DNA of 64,000 nt from Proteobacteria bacterium DTSAM18 (GCA_028767165.1 JARACJ010000001.1:310001-374000); one strand, 5' to 3'. Counted from the first letter of the stretch, positions 1 to 10,884 are shown. Numbers and translations are program-made. The notes: generated by a model from the letters alone, not told the origin.

Positions 1-2129
1 ACGGGCAGCACCTTGCCGCGAAGCGTGAGCTCGCCGGTCATGGCGAGGCGGGGCTTGAGCGGGCGGTTGGTGATGCGGGAGGCGAGCGCCGTGACCATCG
101 ACACGCCGGCGGAGGGGCCATCCTTGGGGATCGCGCCGGCCGGGACGTGCAGGTGGAAGTTGCGCTTGAAGTCGTCGTCGGTGAGGCCGTAGGAGGCGGC
201 GTTGGCCATCAGCCAGCTCATGGCGGCCTCGGCGGACTCCTTCATGACGGCGCCGAGGGAGCCCGTGAGCTTGAGCGCGCCCTTGCCGGGCATGGCGAGG
301 GACTCGATGAAGAGGATGTCGCCGCCCGAAGCCGTCCAGGCGAGACCGATGACGACGCCGGGCTGCTCGTCGCGGTCGTCCATCTCGGTGGTGAACGGCG
401 CGGGTCCGAGGAGCTTCTCGACCGTGGCCGGGGTGATGCGTGCGGGCTTGCTGCGGCCCTCGACCACCTGGCGTGCGACCTTGCGGAAGACGGCGGCGAG
501 CTGCCGCTGCAGGTTGCGCAGGCCCGCCTCGCGGGTGTAGCCGCGGATCATCGCCTCGAGCGCGGCCTTGGACAGCTGGATCTGCTCGAGGGCGAGGCCC
601 GTCTCCTCCGCGATGCGGGGCATGAGGAACCGGCGGGCGATGGTGAGCTTCTCCTCCTCGGTGTAGCCGGGCAGCTCGATGACCTCGAAGCGGTCGAGCA
701 GGGCCGAGGGGATGGTGTCGAGCTGGTTGGCGGTGGCGATGAACAGCACCTGGGACAGATCGACGGGGACGTCCATGTAGTGGTCGGAGAAGCGGTGGTT
801 CTGCTCCGGATCGAGGACCTCGAGCAGGGCGCTGGCGGGATCGCCGCGGAAGTCGGAGCCGACCTTGTCCATCTCGTCGAGGACGATGACGGGGTTGTTG
901 GTGCCGGCCCGGTTGATGGCGCGGATGATGCGTCCGGGCAGGGCGCCGATGTAGGTGCGGCGGTGGCCACGGATCTCGGACTCGTCCTTCACGCCGCCGA
1001 GGCTGACCCGGGCGAAGGTGCGGCCCAGCGCGGTGGCGATGGAGCGGCCGAGGCTGGTCTTGCCGACGCCGGGGGCGCCCACGAAGCACAGGATGGCGCC
1101 CTTGGCGTCCGGCTTGAGCTTGCGGATGGCCAGGTACTCGAGGATGCGATCCTTGACCTTGTGCAGGCCGTAGTGATCTTCATCCAGGGTGGCCACAGCG
1201 TGGTCCATCCGGACGTCGTCCTTGGTGGCCTTTGCCCAGGGGTAATCGCACAGGGTCTCGAGCCAGGTGCGGCTGATGTTGTACTCGGCGGAGTCGGACG
1301 GGATGCGGCGCAGGCGCTCGACCTCGCGCAGGGCCTCCTTCTCGGCCTCCTCGGTCATGCCCACGGCCTTGATGCGGGTCTCGAACTCGTCGGCCTCCGC
1401 CTCGGGGCCGGCCGAGTCGCCGAGCTCGATCCGCAGCGCCTTCATCTGTTCCTTGATGTGGTACTCGCGCTGGGACTTGTCCATGGCCGCCTGCACCTTG
1501 CTCTGCAGCTCGGCGTCGAGGTTCATGCGGGTGGACTGGATGACGAGCTGGTCGATCAGGAACTGCATGCGCTGCAGGGGATCGGGCTGCGCCAGGAACT
1601 CGCAGCGATCCTCCCAGGACAGCTCGAGCACGGACGCCACCTGGTCGGCCAGGCGTCGGGGCTTGCTGGCGGACTCGGTGAGGACCGTGTGGTCTTCGTC
1701 GGAGACGCCGCCGCCGAGCATGATCTCCTCGTACATCCGTGCGAGCTGGGCGCCGTAGGCCAGCAGATCGAGGCGGACGGTGCGGGCCTCCTGGAACTCG
1801 CCGATGCGGCCGACGGTGGCGTCCTTCTCGACCTCCTGGGTGCCTTCGAGGGTGACCCGGCGCTCGCCCTCGACGAGGATCTTGAGCTCGCCGTCGGGCA
1901 GCTCGGTGACCTGCAGCACGGTGGCCTCGACACCCACCTTGAGCAGGCGGGCCCGTGTGGCGTCGGCCTCGTCGGTGTCGAGCTGGGGGACGAGCACGAG
2001 GGGCTGTCGCGGGTGGTCGAGGTGTGCGCGCACGGCGGCGATGCTGGAGGGGCGGCCCACCTGGACCACACGCAGCGTACCCGGGAACACGTGGATTCCG
2101 CGGAGCGGAACGAGGAACGCTTTCTTCAT
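1..2129 (-). CDS. lon: ATP-dependent Lon protease, C-terminus cut by window edge
   Basis: Lon is a cytosolic AAA+ serine protease that unfolds and degrades damaged and regulatory proteins as a homo-oligomer. The protein starts MKKAFLVPLRG at the ATG at 2129 and stays open for 709 codons to base 1. Visible in order are the N-terminal substrate domain, Walker A GAPGVGKT (about 1056-1079), Walker B VIVLDEMDKV (861-890) and the PKDGPSAG box with the catalytic serine (about 104-127). The last codons read MTGELTLRGKVLPV, so the catalytic lysine lies outside the window. The truncation is an edge effect, not a broken gene. mtnA lies upstream on the same strand, about 60 bases away. Confidence 0.96.
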   Translation of the reverse strand, partial: MKKAFLVPLRGIHVFPGTLRVVQVGRPSSIAAVRAHLDHPRQPLVLVPQLDTDEADATRARLLKVGVEATVLQVTELPDGELKILVEGERRVTLEGTQEVEKDATVGRIGEFQEARTVRLDLLAYGAQLARMYEEIMLGGGVSDEDHTVLTESASKPRRLADQVASVLELSWEDRCEFLAQPDPLQRMQFLIDQLVIQSTRMNLDAELQSKVQAAMDKSQREYHIKEQMKALRIELGDSAGPEAEADEFETRIKAVGMTEEAEKEALREVERLRRIPSDSAEYNISRTWLETLCDYPWAKATKDDVRMDHAVATLDEDHYGLHKVKDRILEYLAIRKLKPDAKGAILCFVGAPGVGKTSLGRSIATALGRTFARVSLGGVKDESEIRGHRRTYIGALPGRIIRAINRAGTNNPVIVLDEMDKVGSDFRGDPASALLEVLDPEQNHRFSDHYMDVPVDLSQVLFIATANQLDTIPSALLDRFEVIELPGYTEEEKLTIARRFLMPRIAEETGLALEQIQLSKAALEAMIRGYTREAGLRNLQRQLAAVFRKVARQVVEGRSKPARITPATVEKLLGPAPFTTEMDDRDEQPGVVIGLAWTASGGDILFIESLAMPGKGALKLTGSLGAVMKESAEAAMSWLMANAASYGLTDDDFKRNFHLHVPAGAIPKDGPSAGVSMVTALASRITNRPLKPRLAMTGELTLRGKVLP

Positions 2130-2192
2130 CGAGGGGGACTCCGGAAACCGGGGGGCTGTAACCCCTCCATGGCGGAGGGGCATTCGCAACCC

Positions 2193-3262
<1,070 letters not shown>

Positions 3263-3266
<4 letters not shown>

Positions 3267-4387
3267 GGAGACTCCGGAGGCGCAGGGGGTGGGGGAGGCA
3301 GGGGACCGCTGTGGGGGCGCAGGTAGGAGAGCACCTGCCGATCCCGGACGACGGACTCCCAGCCCTTGAGCCAGCCGCGCCGCTCCTCGCCCTCGCGGAA
3401 GCGCAGCCAGCCCATGTAGTTCTCACGCCACCAGGCGAAGAAGTCGCGCTCGTACAGCGTGCCGTCGATCATGGGGGCGTACAGCTCGCTCTTGTACTCG
3501 CGCCCGGTGATCCAGTCGAGGCAGCGGACGTCCGTGCCGTCCCAGATCACGTACTGGGACGAGGCGAAGGTCCACGAGCCGGTGTTGGCGTAGGCGCGGT
3601 CGCCGTCGCGGACGACGCCGGGCAGGTGGGAGTGTCCGCAGACCAGGATGGGGAAGGCGCCGGTGCGGACGTGCTGGAAGGCGGGCCGGAAGATGCCCAT
3701 GGAGTCGCCCATGTTCGACCAGGCCCAGAAGTCGAGGTTGGCGAGCAGCTCGGTGGCGGGACGATCGAGCCCGAAGCGGGCGCCGGCCTTCTGGGCGAGG
3801 CGGGCGAGCAGCGCGATCTTGTGGCCGAGCCACACGCTGACCCGGTTGGGCAGGGTGTAGAACTCGAACAGGGGCACGCGGACCCAGGTGTCGAACACCC
3901 GCTCGAACAGGTGGTGGACCTTGGTCTGCCACTGACCGGAGTCGAGCTGGTCGGTGATGAAGGGATCGTACTCGTAGCCGTGACGGACCAGGACCTTGTC
4001 GCCGAGGTGCAGCTCGTGGCAGACGCGGAAGTTGAGCACCTCCTGGAACACGGAGATGTCGTAGTCGTGGTTGCCGATGACGTAGTACAGCCGCCCCTCG
4101 GCCCCGAGCTGGGACATCACCCCGATGAGCTCCCGGTGGGCCTTGAGCACCCGGGTGAAGTTCCAGGCCTGGGCGAAATCGATGCCATCGCCGGCCACGA
4201 CCACCCGCGCGCCCTCCTCCTCGGCGCGGCGGAGCAGGGCGATGAGGTGCCGGTCCTTGCCGAAGAAAGTATCAGAGCGCGTGCCATCTCCCATGTGCAG
4301 GTCGCTGACGATCCACGTGGGCGTGTCCGCGTCGAGCTTTTCGACGATGCGATGGGGGGATGGCGCTGTGAAGGCGTCTGTTCGCAT
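3263..4387 (-). CDS. Calcineurin-like metallophosphoesterase
   Basis: A 374-residue cytosolic protein of the calcineurin-like phosphoesterase superfamily, which hydrolyses phosphoesters with a two-metal centre. The family blocks appear in order: SDLHMGDG, GDGIDF, GNHDYD, a histidine in RHGYEYDP and CGHSHLPG. The sequence resembles the UDP-2,3-diacylglucosamine hydrolase (LpxH) branch in having SDLHMGD, but it is longer and has an unassigned C-terminal 100 residues ending in a proline-rich tail. The substrate cannot be assigned. It is the first gene of a pair with mtnA (four-base overlap) and is divergent from engB across an 82-base gap. Confidence 0.85.
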
Positions 4388-4469
4388 GTGTGGGATTCCC
4401 GGGCATGGGGAGGGGCAAGCTCACGCATGTAAGCACCCGCTGGCAAGGGTCCAGCACACCCCGGAGTCG

Positions 4470-5057
4470 ATGATGCGCAACCAGGTGGGAAGGCTCAAGT
4501 TCCTTGGCTCGTTTCCCAAGGATCTGCCGGTCACGGGCATGCCGGAAGTGGCTTTCGCCGGGCGAAGCAACGTGGGCAAGTCGAGCGCGCTGAACACGCT
4601 GCTGCGCTCCCGCAAGGCGGCCCGTGTGTCCTCCCGTCCGGGGCGCACCCAGGCCATCAACCTGTTCCAGATCGGTGATGCCTGCGTGTTCGCGGATCTG
4701 CCCGGGTATGGCTTCGCCAAGGTGCCCGACGAGGTGGCCCGGCAGTGGAAGCCCATGATCGAGGGCTACCTGGGCGACCGGGCCGACCTCAAGCTCGTGG
4801 TGCTGCTGGTCGACTGCCGTCGCGAGCCCCAGGAGATGGATCTGGGGCTGCTCGACGGCCTGCGACAGATCGGCCTGCCGGTGCTGGTGATCGCCACCAA
4901 GGTCGACAAGCTGCGCAAGCACGAGCGCAAGCCGGTGCAGAACAAGCTGCGGGAGGCCTTCGAGCTTCCCCAGGGACAGCCGCTGATGTTCTCCTCGCAG
5001 ACCGGCGAGGGGCGCGATGAAGCGTGGGATCTGATCGAGAAGGCCTGCAGGAGGTAG
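4470..5057 (+). CDS. engB: Ribosome biogenesis GTP-binding protein EngB/YsxC
   Basis: EngB is a small TRAFAC-class GTPase needed for assembly of the large ribosomal subunit. G-domain motifs are GRSNVGKS (G1), a threonine in the PGRTQ segment (G2), DLPGYG (G3) and TKVDK (G4). The open frame extends far upstream, but homology begins near RNQVGRLKFLGSFPK, so the double ATG at 4470/4473 behind CCGGAG is the likely start, giving 195 residues, normal for the family. rlmE starts three bases after the stop, so the two ribosome-maturation genes form an operon. Confidence 0.93.
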   Translation: MMRNQVGRLKFLGSFPKDLPVTGMPEVAFAGRSNVGKSSALNTLLRSRKAARVSSRPGRTQAINLFQIGDACVFADLPGYGFAKVPDEVARQWKPMIEGYLGDRADLKLVVLLVDCRREPQEMDLGLLDGLRQIGLPVLVIATKVDKLRKHERKPVQNKLREAFELPQGQPLMFSSQTGEGRDEAWDLIEKACRR

Positions 5058-5060
5058 CGC

Positions 5061-5708
5061 ATGTCGCGACAGAAGCGGAGCAAGAAGAACCCGTACAAGG
5101 GCGACCGGTTCACCAGCAAGGCCAAGGACGAGGGCTACATGGCCCGCTCGGTCTACAAGCTGACCGAGATCGACCGGCGCTTCCGGGTGTTCAAGCAGGG
5201 ACAGCGGGTCATCGATCTCGGCTGCTACCCGGGCTCGTGGTCCCAGTACGTGCTGCAGCGCGTGGGCGGCCGCGGCCGCCTGGTGGGCGTCGACCTGAGC
5301 AAGCCGGCACTGCCCAAGGGGCACTTCCTGGCCCAGAGCGTGTTCGACGTCACCGCCGAGGAGCTGATCGAGGCGCTCGGCGGCGAGGCCGACGTCCTCG
5401 TGAGCGACATGGCGCCCAAGACCAGTGGTGTGCCCCACAGCGACCACGTCCGGCAGATGGAGCTGGTGCGCAAGGCCCTCGAGCTGGCCAACGAGACCCT
5501 CAAGCCCGGCGGCGCGTTCGTCGTGAAGATCTTCGACGGCGAAGAGGTGCCCGCGTTCCAGAAGCTCGTGAAGGAGACCTTCGGCAAGACCCGCCGGATC
5601 CGCCCGGAGGCGGTGCGGCAGGTGAGCCGGGAGTTCTTCCTGCTGGCGACGGAGTTCAAGGGAAGGCCGGAGGCTGTTCAGGGGGAGGAAGAAGGGGCGG
5701 AAGGCTGA
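5061..5708 (+). CDS. rlmE: 23S rRNA 2'-O-methyltransferase RlmE (FtsJ/RrmJ)
   Basis: SAM-dependent methyltransferase that methylates the ribose of a uridine in the 23S rRNA A-loop. The 215-residue Rossmann-fold protein shows the family's K-D-K-E tetrad: lysine in ARSVYKL, aspartate in VSDMAPKTSG, lysine in VVKIF and glutamate in SREFF. The SAM loop is VIDLGCYPGSWSQ. A basic N-terminal tail (SRQKRSKKNPYKGDR) fits RNA binding, and an acidic tail (GEEEGAEG) ends the protein. It lies directly behind engB and ends before a shared hairpin facing pepA. Confidence 0.95.
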   Translation: MSRQKRSKKNPYKGDRFTSKAKDEGYMARSVYKLTEIDRRFRVFKQGQRVIDLGCYPGSWSQYVLQRVGGRGRLVGVDLSKPALPKGHFLAQSVFDVTAEELIEALGGEADVLVSDMAPKTSGVPHSDHVRQMELVRKALELANETLKPGGAFVVKIFDGEEVPAFQKLVKETFGKTRRIRPEAVRQVSREFFLLATEFKGRPEAVQGEEEGAEG

Positions 5709-5786
5709 GAAGGGGCGCTTTTCCACCCGTGGTGAAGAACGAGCCGGCACCACCACCACGCCCAGTCCCTCGCCAAGAACGAAGAA

Positions 5787-5814
5787 GCCCCGAGGCCGCA
5801 ATGGGCCTCGGGGC
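5787..5814. terminator. Bidirectional hairpin between rlmE and pepA
   Basis: A perfect 11-bp stem (GCCCCGAGGCC with GGCCTCGGGGC, 6-base loop) lies between convergent rlmE and pepA. On the minus strand it is followed by TTCTTCGTTCTTGG rather than a uridine run; this tail recurs at other hairpins in the window. Confidence 0.75.
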
Positions 5815-5847
5815 GCGTCTTCAGGTGGCCTCAACGGCCTCCATGGC

Positions 5848-7287
5848 TCACTTGCAGCGGGACTCGGCCCAGCTGACGAGGGAGCGGACGACCTGGCCGG
5901 TGGCACCCTTGCCGAAGGGGCCGACGGGGGCGTCCATGAAGGAGGAGCCGGCGATGTCGAGGTGGGCCCACTCGACGCCCTCCTTGACGAAGTGCTCGAG
6001 GAACAGGCCTGCGGTGATGGAGCCGCCTGCACGCTCGCCGACGTTCTTGATCTGGCCCCAGGTGCCCTTGAGCATGCGGTTGTAGCGCTTGTCGAGGGGC
6101 AGACGCCAGATGAGCTCGTGGTTGGCGGCGGAGGCTTCGCTCAGGGCGGAGGCCAGCTCGTCGCTCTGGGTGAACAGGCCGGTGTAGTCGCCGCCGAGCG
6201 CGATCAGGATGGCGCCGGTGAGGGTGGCCATGTCGACCACCGTGGAGACGCCCTCGGTCTCGGAGGCGAGGATCAGGGCGTCGGCCAGGATGAGACGGCC
6301 CTCGGCGTCCGTGTTGTGGATCTCGACGGTGACGCCGTTGTTGTAGCGCAGGATGTCGCCGAGCTTGAAGGAGTTGGCGCCGCACATGTTCTCGACGGAG
6401 GGAACCCACAGGTCGACGTTGATGGGCAGGCCGAGCTCGGCGATGGCGCCGAAGGCGGAGATGGCCGTGGCCGCGCCACCCATGTCGGAGCGCATGGTCT
6501 GCATGGCGTTGGAGGGCTTGAGGGACAGGCCGCCCGCATCGAAGGTGACGCCCTTGCCGACGAGCGCGATGTGATCGGTGGCGTCGGGGTGGCGGTAGGT
6601 GCCCTTGATCATGACGCCGGGACGGCTGGAGCCCTGACCGACGGCGATGACGCCGACGAGGCCCTTGCTGCGGCAGGTGTCGAAGTCCCAGACCTCGATG
6701 TCGACGCCGTCGAGCTCGCCGAGCTTGGAGGCACGGGCGGCGAGGGTCTCGGGGTACAGATCGGCCGGGGGGGAATCGACCAGGTCGCGGCACAGCAGCT
6801 GGTAGCGGGCGCGGACGGCGGCCTTGGCGGCGATGGCCTCGCCACCTGCGACGTCGGAGACGATGGTGACGTCGGTGAGGAACGTGCCCTTGGCCTTTTC
6901 GGGGAGGTACTCGTTGGCCTTGTAGTTGCCGACGTGGATGAATTCCACGAGCTGCAGGGCGGAGGCCTCGCTCAGGCCGGGGGCGACCACGGCGGCGGTG
7001 GTGGCCTTCTCGTCGAGGGCGACCTTGCCTGCGGTGCCGGCCACGTGGGCGACATCGGAGCCGGAGACGATCACGAGGGTGGACGCCTTGAGCTGGCCCA
7101 GGGGGGGCACGACGACCTTGCTGGAGCCCTCGGCCTTGAACTTCTTGGCTTCGAGGTGGGACAGCAGGCCCTCGCCGAGGATGGCGGTGAGCGGGGCGAG
7201 CTCGGAGGCGGCGTCGGAGGTGACGGCCCAGACGAGAACGTCGACGTCGAGGTCGGTGGCGGACTCGGTGGTGAAGCGAATGTTCAA
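5848..7287 (-). CDS. pepA: Cytosolic leucyl aminopeptidase (M17)
   Basis: Di-metal exopeptidase of family M17 that removes N-terminal residues from peptides in the cytosol. The C-terminal catalytic domain carries VGKGVTFDAGGLSLKP (metal and catalytic lysine region), MRSDMGGAA and the M17 signature NTDAEGRL. I prefer the TTG at 7287, behind GGGAG with a 5-base gap, giving MNIRFTTES and 479 residues; another TTG four codons upstream has no better ribosome site. The gene follows the kinase-like gene (stop at 7306) by 18 bases on the same strand, so they may be co-transcribed. Confidence 0.93.
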   Translation of the reverse strand: MNIRFTTESATDLDVDVLVWAVTSDAASELAPLTAILGEGLLSHLEAKKFKAEGSSKVVVPPLGQLKASTLVIVSGSDVAHVAGTAGKVALDEKATTAAVVAPGLSEASALQLVEFIHVGNYKANEYLPEKAKGTFLTDVTIVSDVAGGEAIAAKAAVRARYQLLCRDLVDSPPADLYPETLAARASKLGELDGVDIEVWDFDTCRSKGLVGVIAVGQGSSRPGVMIKGTYRHPDATDHIALVGKGVTFDAGGLSLKPSNAMQTMRSDMGGAATAISAFGAIAELGLPINVDLWVPSVENMCGANSFKLGDILRYNNGVTVEIHNTDAEGRLILADALILASETEGVSTVVDMATLTGAILIALGGDYTGLFTQSDELASALSEASAANHELIWRLPLDKRYNRMLKGTWGQIKNVGERAGGSITAGLFLEHFVKEGVEWAHLDIAGSSFMDAPVGPFGKGATGQVVRSLVSWAESRCK

Positions 7288-7305
7288 GGTGGCTCCCAAG
7301 GTGTG

Positions 7306-9426
7306 TCAGGCTCCGAAGAGGAACCTGAAGACGATGACGAGGAGGATGAGGGCGAAGAACACCACGGCGATCCCCATGGCGGGATCGTGGGCGAAGGTCT
7401 CCCGGGCCATGCGCACGAGTCGATCGAGGACGTTGCGGCGAGGGAGGTCGGACTCGTAGAAGTCCGGAAGGTCGTTTAGCTCGGTCTGGGGAGATGGGTA
7501 GTCCATCATCGGATCATCGAGTGCCGAGAAATCGTGCTCGCCGACGACGTGCGGATCGGAAGGCAGCGTGGCCTGGTTGTTCGGCTGGGGCGCCGCGGGC
7601 TGGGGGGCGGCCGGCGTACCGTAGGCGTTGCGGTCGACGTGGGCGGGGGCATATCCGCCGTGAGGCTGGTACCGCGGCGGGGGGTTCACGGGGGCCACCG
7701 TGGGCGCGGGGCGCGCGGGTGCGGGACGGCTCGGCGCCTGACCGGCCTGCACCGGCTCGGGTGCCCTGATCGGCTGGGGCGACCTGTCTGCTCGTGGGGC
7801 GTGGACAGGTTGGGGGGCCTTGACAGGCTGGGGGGACCGGACCGGAGCGGGACCTGCCTGCACCGGCGCGGGGCGCGGCGGAGAGGTGGGCGAGGTGACG
7901 GGAGCGGGCACCGGCGTGGGCAGCGGCTCGACGAACGGGACCTCGGTGCCGTCGTCGTCTTCCTCGAAGCGGACCTCGGAGGAGGGCGGCGTGGTGGCCG
8001 GGCCGAAGCTGCTGGGGGGATCCTCGTGCAGCTCCTCCACGGAGGAACGGGGCTCGTGGGCCTCGCCGGCGACGGGCTCGTCGTGGGCCTCGGGGGGGGC
8101 CTCCACCACGGGGACGACCTCGGGCTCCGGCTCGGGGGTCGGTGCGGTCCAGCCTGGGCGGGCGCGCACCAGGAAGCTGCCCTCGGCGATCTTGGGCCGA
8201 TCCTGGGAGTCCTTCACGGTGAAGGCCACGGACAGGTGGTAGCGGCCCGGGTTGATGCCGGGGAGGCTGAACTGGAAGCGCCACAGGCCGCTCGGGTACT
8301 GCTTGACCGTGTAGCGGGCGTCGGTGACCGGCAGGCGGTCGACCTCGGGATCATCCAGGGGCACGAGCTTGATGCCGCAGGTGAGGTCCTCCCGGGCGGT
8401 GACCCGGGCGGTGGTGCCGACGTTGACCGAGAAGCGCACGTCGTCGCCGGCGTGGAAGGTGCCGGCACGGGCGTCGGCGGCGAGCTGCACCTTGGAGACG
8501 CTGGAGACGTGGGGGTGGATGAGCTCGTCGACCGCCTGCAGGCGGCGGGAGAGCTCGGCCGTCTCCGCGAAGCGGTAGGGCGGGCTCGGGTAGAACTCGG
8601 GGGACAGGCCGCGGTTGAGCAGCTTGCCGAGCTCCTCGATGGCCCGGGAGGCGAACCGGCGGTTGGTGCCTTCCTGGCGCAGGCGGGCCGTGGCGGCGTC
8701 GCGGACCGAGGTGTACTGGATCTTGGTGAGGCCGCTCGTGGGGAGGGGAATCACCTTGCCCTTGCGGGGATCGTCCGAGGACGACGGGGCCATGGCCGCC
8801 CGGTAGATCACGAGGCACAGCGCCCAGGTGTCCCACACGCTGCTGGCCGGGCCGTTGGCCTCGGGGGGCAGGTGGTTGGAACGGCCGGGGGCGATGTGGC
8901 GCAGGGTGTGGAAGGCCTCGGTGTGGGCGGGGCCGACGGCATCGGTGAGGATGATGTCGCCCTTGTCGTCGAGGAAGATGTTGCGGGGATGCAGGTTGCC
9001 GTGGATGGCGCCGTCTGCGCGACCGTGGGCCAGCTTGCTGAGCAGGCGGATGCACAGGTCGATGACCTCGGACAGGGGGATGCCCCGGCGAAGCTGCTCC
9101 TCGAGGGAGATCTCGTAGTAGGGATGGATGATGCCCAGGGCGTGCTCGGAGAGCTGCACGCGGGCGAGCACCGGCGCCAGGAACGACAGCGGCGTGGTGT
9201 CCATCAGCTCGGCGGTGACCTTGACCGCGTACTGGGACCGCTCGATCAGGGAGGCGACGCCGTCTGCGCCTTCGAGGTCGTCGACGCCGAAGGGGACCTT
9301 GAGGACGCCGCGATCGCCCTCCTCGTTGGTGACGAGCCAGGAAGTGGACGACCAGCCCCTTCCGAGTGTGGCCTCGACGGTCCAGCGGTTGCCGTTCAGA
9401 TCGGTCAGGGTGTGGCCAGATTTCAT
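7306..9426 (-). CDS. Membrane-anchored kinase-like protein with degenerate catalytic loop
   Basis: About 706 residues from the ATG at 9426 (AAGGCGAG upstream). The first ~280 residues resemble a bacterial Ser/Thr protein kinase: a glycine-rich loop LGRGWSSTSW, a lysine in GVLKVPF, a loop HGNLHPRNIFLDD in place of HRDLKPEN, and LTDAVG in place of DFG. The catalytic aspartate of HRD is asparagine here, so it may be a pseudokinase. A middle domain of probable beta structure follows, then a long Pro/Ala-rich linker (roughly residues 440-640) and one C-terminal membrane helix (AVVFFALILLVIVFRFLF), leaving the kinase-like part in the cytosol. It may be a signalling scaffold; the ligand is unknown. 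Confidence 0.78.
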   Translation of the reverse strand: MKSGHTLTDLNGNRWTVEATLGRGWSSTSWLVTNEEGDRGVLKVPFGVDDLEGADGVASLIERSQYAVKVTAELMDTTPLSFLAPVLARVQLSEHALGIIHPYYEISLEEQLRRGIPLSEVIDLCIRLLSKLAHGRADGAIHGNLHPRNIFLDDKGDIILTDAVGPAHTEAFHTLRHIAPGRSNHLPPEANGPASSVWDTWALCLVIYRAAMAPSSSDDPRKGKVIPLPTSGLTKIQYTSVRDAATARLRQEGTNRRFASRAIEELGKLLNRGLSPEFYPSPPYRFAETAELSRRLQAVDELIHPHVSSVSKVQLAADARAGTFHAGDDVRFSVNVGTTARVTAREDLTCGIKLVPLDDPEVDRLPVTDARYTVKQYPSGLWRFQFSLPGINPGRYHLSVAFTVKDSQDRPKIAEGSFLVRARPGWTAPTPEPEPEVVPVVEAPPEAHDEPVAGEAHEPRSSVEELHEDPPSSFGPATTPPSSEVRFEEDDDGTEVPFVEPLPTPVPAPVTSPTSPPRPAPVQAGPAPVRSPQPVKAPQPVHAPRADRSPQPIRAPEPVQAGQAPSRPAPARPAPTVAPVNPPPRYQPHGGYAPAHVDRNAYGTPAAPQPAAPQPNNQATLPSDPHVVGEHDFSALDDPMMDYPSPQTELNDLPDFYESDLPRRNVLDRLVRMARETFAHDPAMGIAVVFFALILLVIVFRFLFGA

Positions 9427-9534
9427 GTGCGCTCGCCTTGTGCGGGGCGGTGGGGGGGCAGCCTTCCGGCGAAGGCTATTGGGCACCCGAGGGGTCGTCA
9501 AACCCCCGCATCGGGTATCTGAGCAAAGCAAGGA

Positions 9535-10680
9535 TCAGGGCTGGAACGCCTCTGGGATGCCTGAGGGTCCTTGGGCCATGAAATCGGCGACGGCGCGCGC
9601 GAGGTCGAGATCGTCGTTGATGAGGATGTGCGCGGCACGGTTGTCCTCGAACACCCAGCCCTCCGCGATGAGGCTCTCGTCTTCGACGAGGGCGATGGCG
9701 GCGTCGTTGGAGCCGGCGGGGATGCGGGAATCCTCGGTGGACCACAGCAGGCCGACCCGCTGGGGCAGGTTGCGGCGGGGGATGTTCTGGAAGGCGCCCT
9801 TGCCGCGACCGCCCTCGGGGAACAGGCGCAGCAGGCCGTTGTGGTAGCGCTGGAAGGCCTCGCTGCCGCCGGGGGCGTAGACCGTGAGGTCGCTGACCGG
9901 GGAGTCCATGATCAGGCCGGCGGCCTTGATGGGGAAGTCGAGCCCGCCGTTGCCGTCGGTGTCGCGCTGGATGGTGAGCAGCTCGGAGGCCGCGCGGCCG
10001 CCTTCGCCGAGGCCGACCAGGAAGATCTGGTCGGTGTGGATCTCGATGGGCAGCTCGATGGGGTTGGACGGCGGGAAGTCGCTGGTGGCGTGGTAGTACG
10101 CGAACTCGGCGGCGGTGCGGCCATCCCGGTAGAACAGATCGGCGCCGTAGTCGTTCTCGACGGCGCCGCTGCGGTTGTGCCACATGTCGCCCCAGCAGTT
10201 CAGGGGCAGCATCATGGCGAAACCCCGCTCGGCGAGGGCCGTGGTGAGGGTGCCGTCGTGGATCTCGACGTCGTCGAGGTTGGGGTACATGCCGAAGGTG
10301 GTGAAGGCATGGCGCTGGGCCCACGGGGTGAACAGGCGGGTGCCGCCGGGATCGGCCGCGTGCAGGCCGGGACCCTCCAGGGGCGCGGTGGGATCGGGGT
10401 CGTAGATGTAGTCGAAGGCGCCCGAGTGGAAGATGATCGCGAGCGGCATGGGCTCGGTGAATTCCTGCTCCCGCTGATCCTGGGAGTCCGGGTAGATCAT
10501 GTAGAACTGGGCGGGCTCGCCATCAGGGCAGCTCAGGCCGAGATCGAAGGACTCGACCCACCAGGTCTCGCCGAGCTCCGCGAGGGGCTCGAAGGGAAGG
10601 CGCTCTGCCTCCATCTGCTCGAGATCGATGCGCCAGCAGCCGGCGACAAGGGCCAACGCGAGGAATCCTGGTGCGCGCAC
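9535..10680 (-). CDS. Lipoprotein with alpha/beta-hydrolase-like fold, nucleophile apparently lost
   Basis: A 381-residue exported lipoprotein. The N-terminus MRAPGFLALALVAGC ends in a lipobox (VAGC), so it should be acylated and membrane-attached. The body has the layout of a large secreted esterase/hydrolase: AIIFHSGAFDY resembles an oxyanion strand, and IFLVGLGEGGRAA sits where a GxSxG elbow would be, but the serine position is glycine. DTDGNGGLDFP resembles a calcium-binding loop. The late segment AAHILIND could supply the usual histidine. It may bind rather than hydrolyse a ligand. No specific family is recognised. It is divergent from miaB. Confidence 0.7.
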   Translation of the reverse strand: MRAPGFLALALVAGCWRIDLEQMEAERLPFEPLAELGETWWVESFDLGLSCPDGEPAQFYMIYPDSQDQREQEFTEPMPLAIIFHSGAFDYIYDPDPTAPLEGPGLHAADPGGTRLFTPWAQRHAFTTFGMYPNLDDVEIHDGTLTTALAERGFAMMLPLNCWGDMWHNRSGAVENDYGADLFYRDGRTAAEFAYYHATSDFPPSNPIELPIEIHTDQIFLVGLGEGGRAASELLTIQRDTDGNGGLDFPIKAAGLIMDSPVSDLTVYAPGGSEAFQRYHNGLLRLFPEGGRGKGAFQNIPRRNLPQRVGLLWSTEDSRIPAGSNDAAIALVEDESLIAEGWVFEDNRAAHILINDDLDLARAVADFMAQGPSGIPEAFQP

Positions 10681-10884
10681 GAAGCCTCCATTTCAAGGCG
10701 CACAGGATACTGCAAAACACCTGTCGATGCAGGGTCATCTGGGAAGGCCCCGGGGCAGTCGCCTTGGTACGCCGGATGTCGCCACGGGCCATCTGCGGTG
10801 GGGTGACCGGGCCTTTGGGACTGGTTAGTGCTGCCTGAACCTGCGTGCTCAGAAGGCACGCCCGTGCCCGATCCCGGAGTGTCC

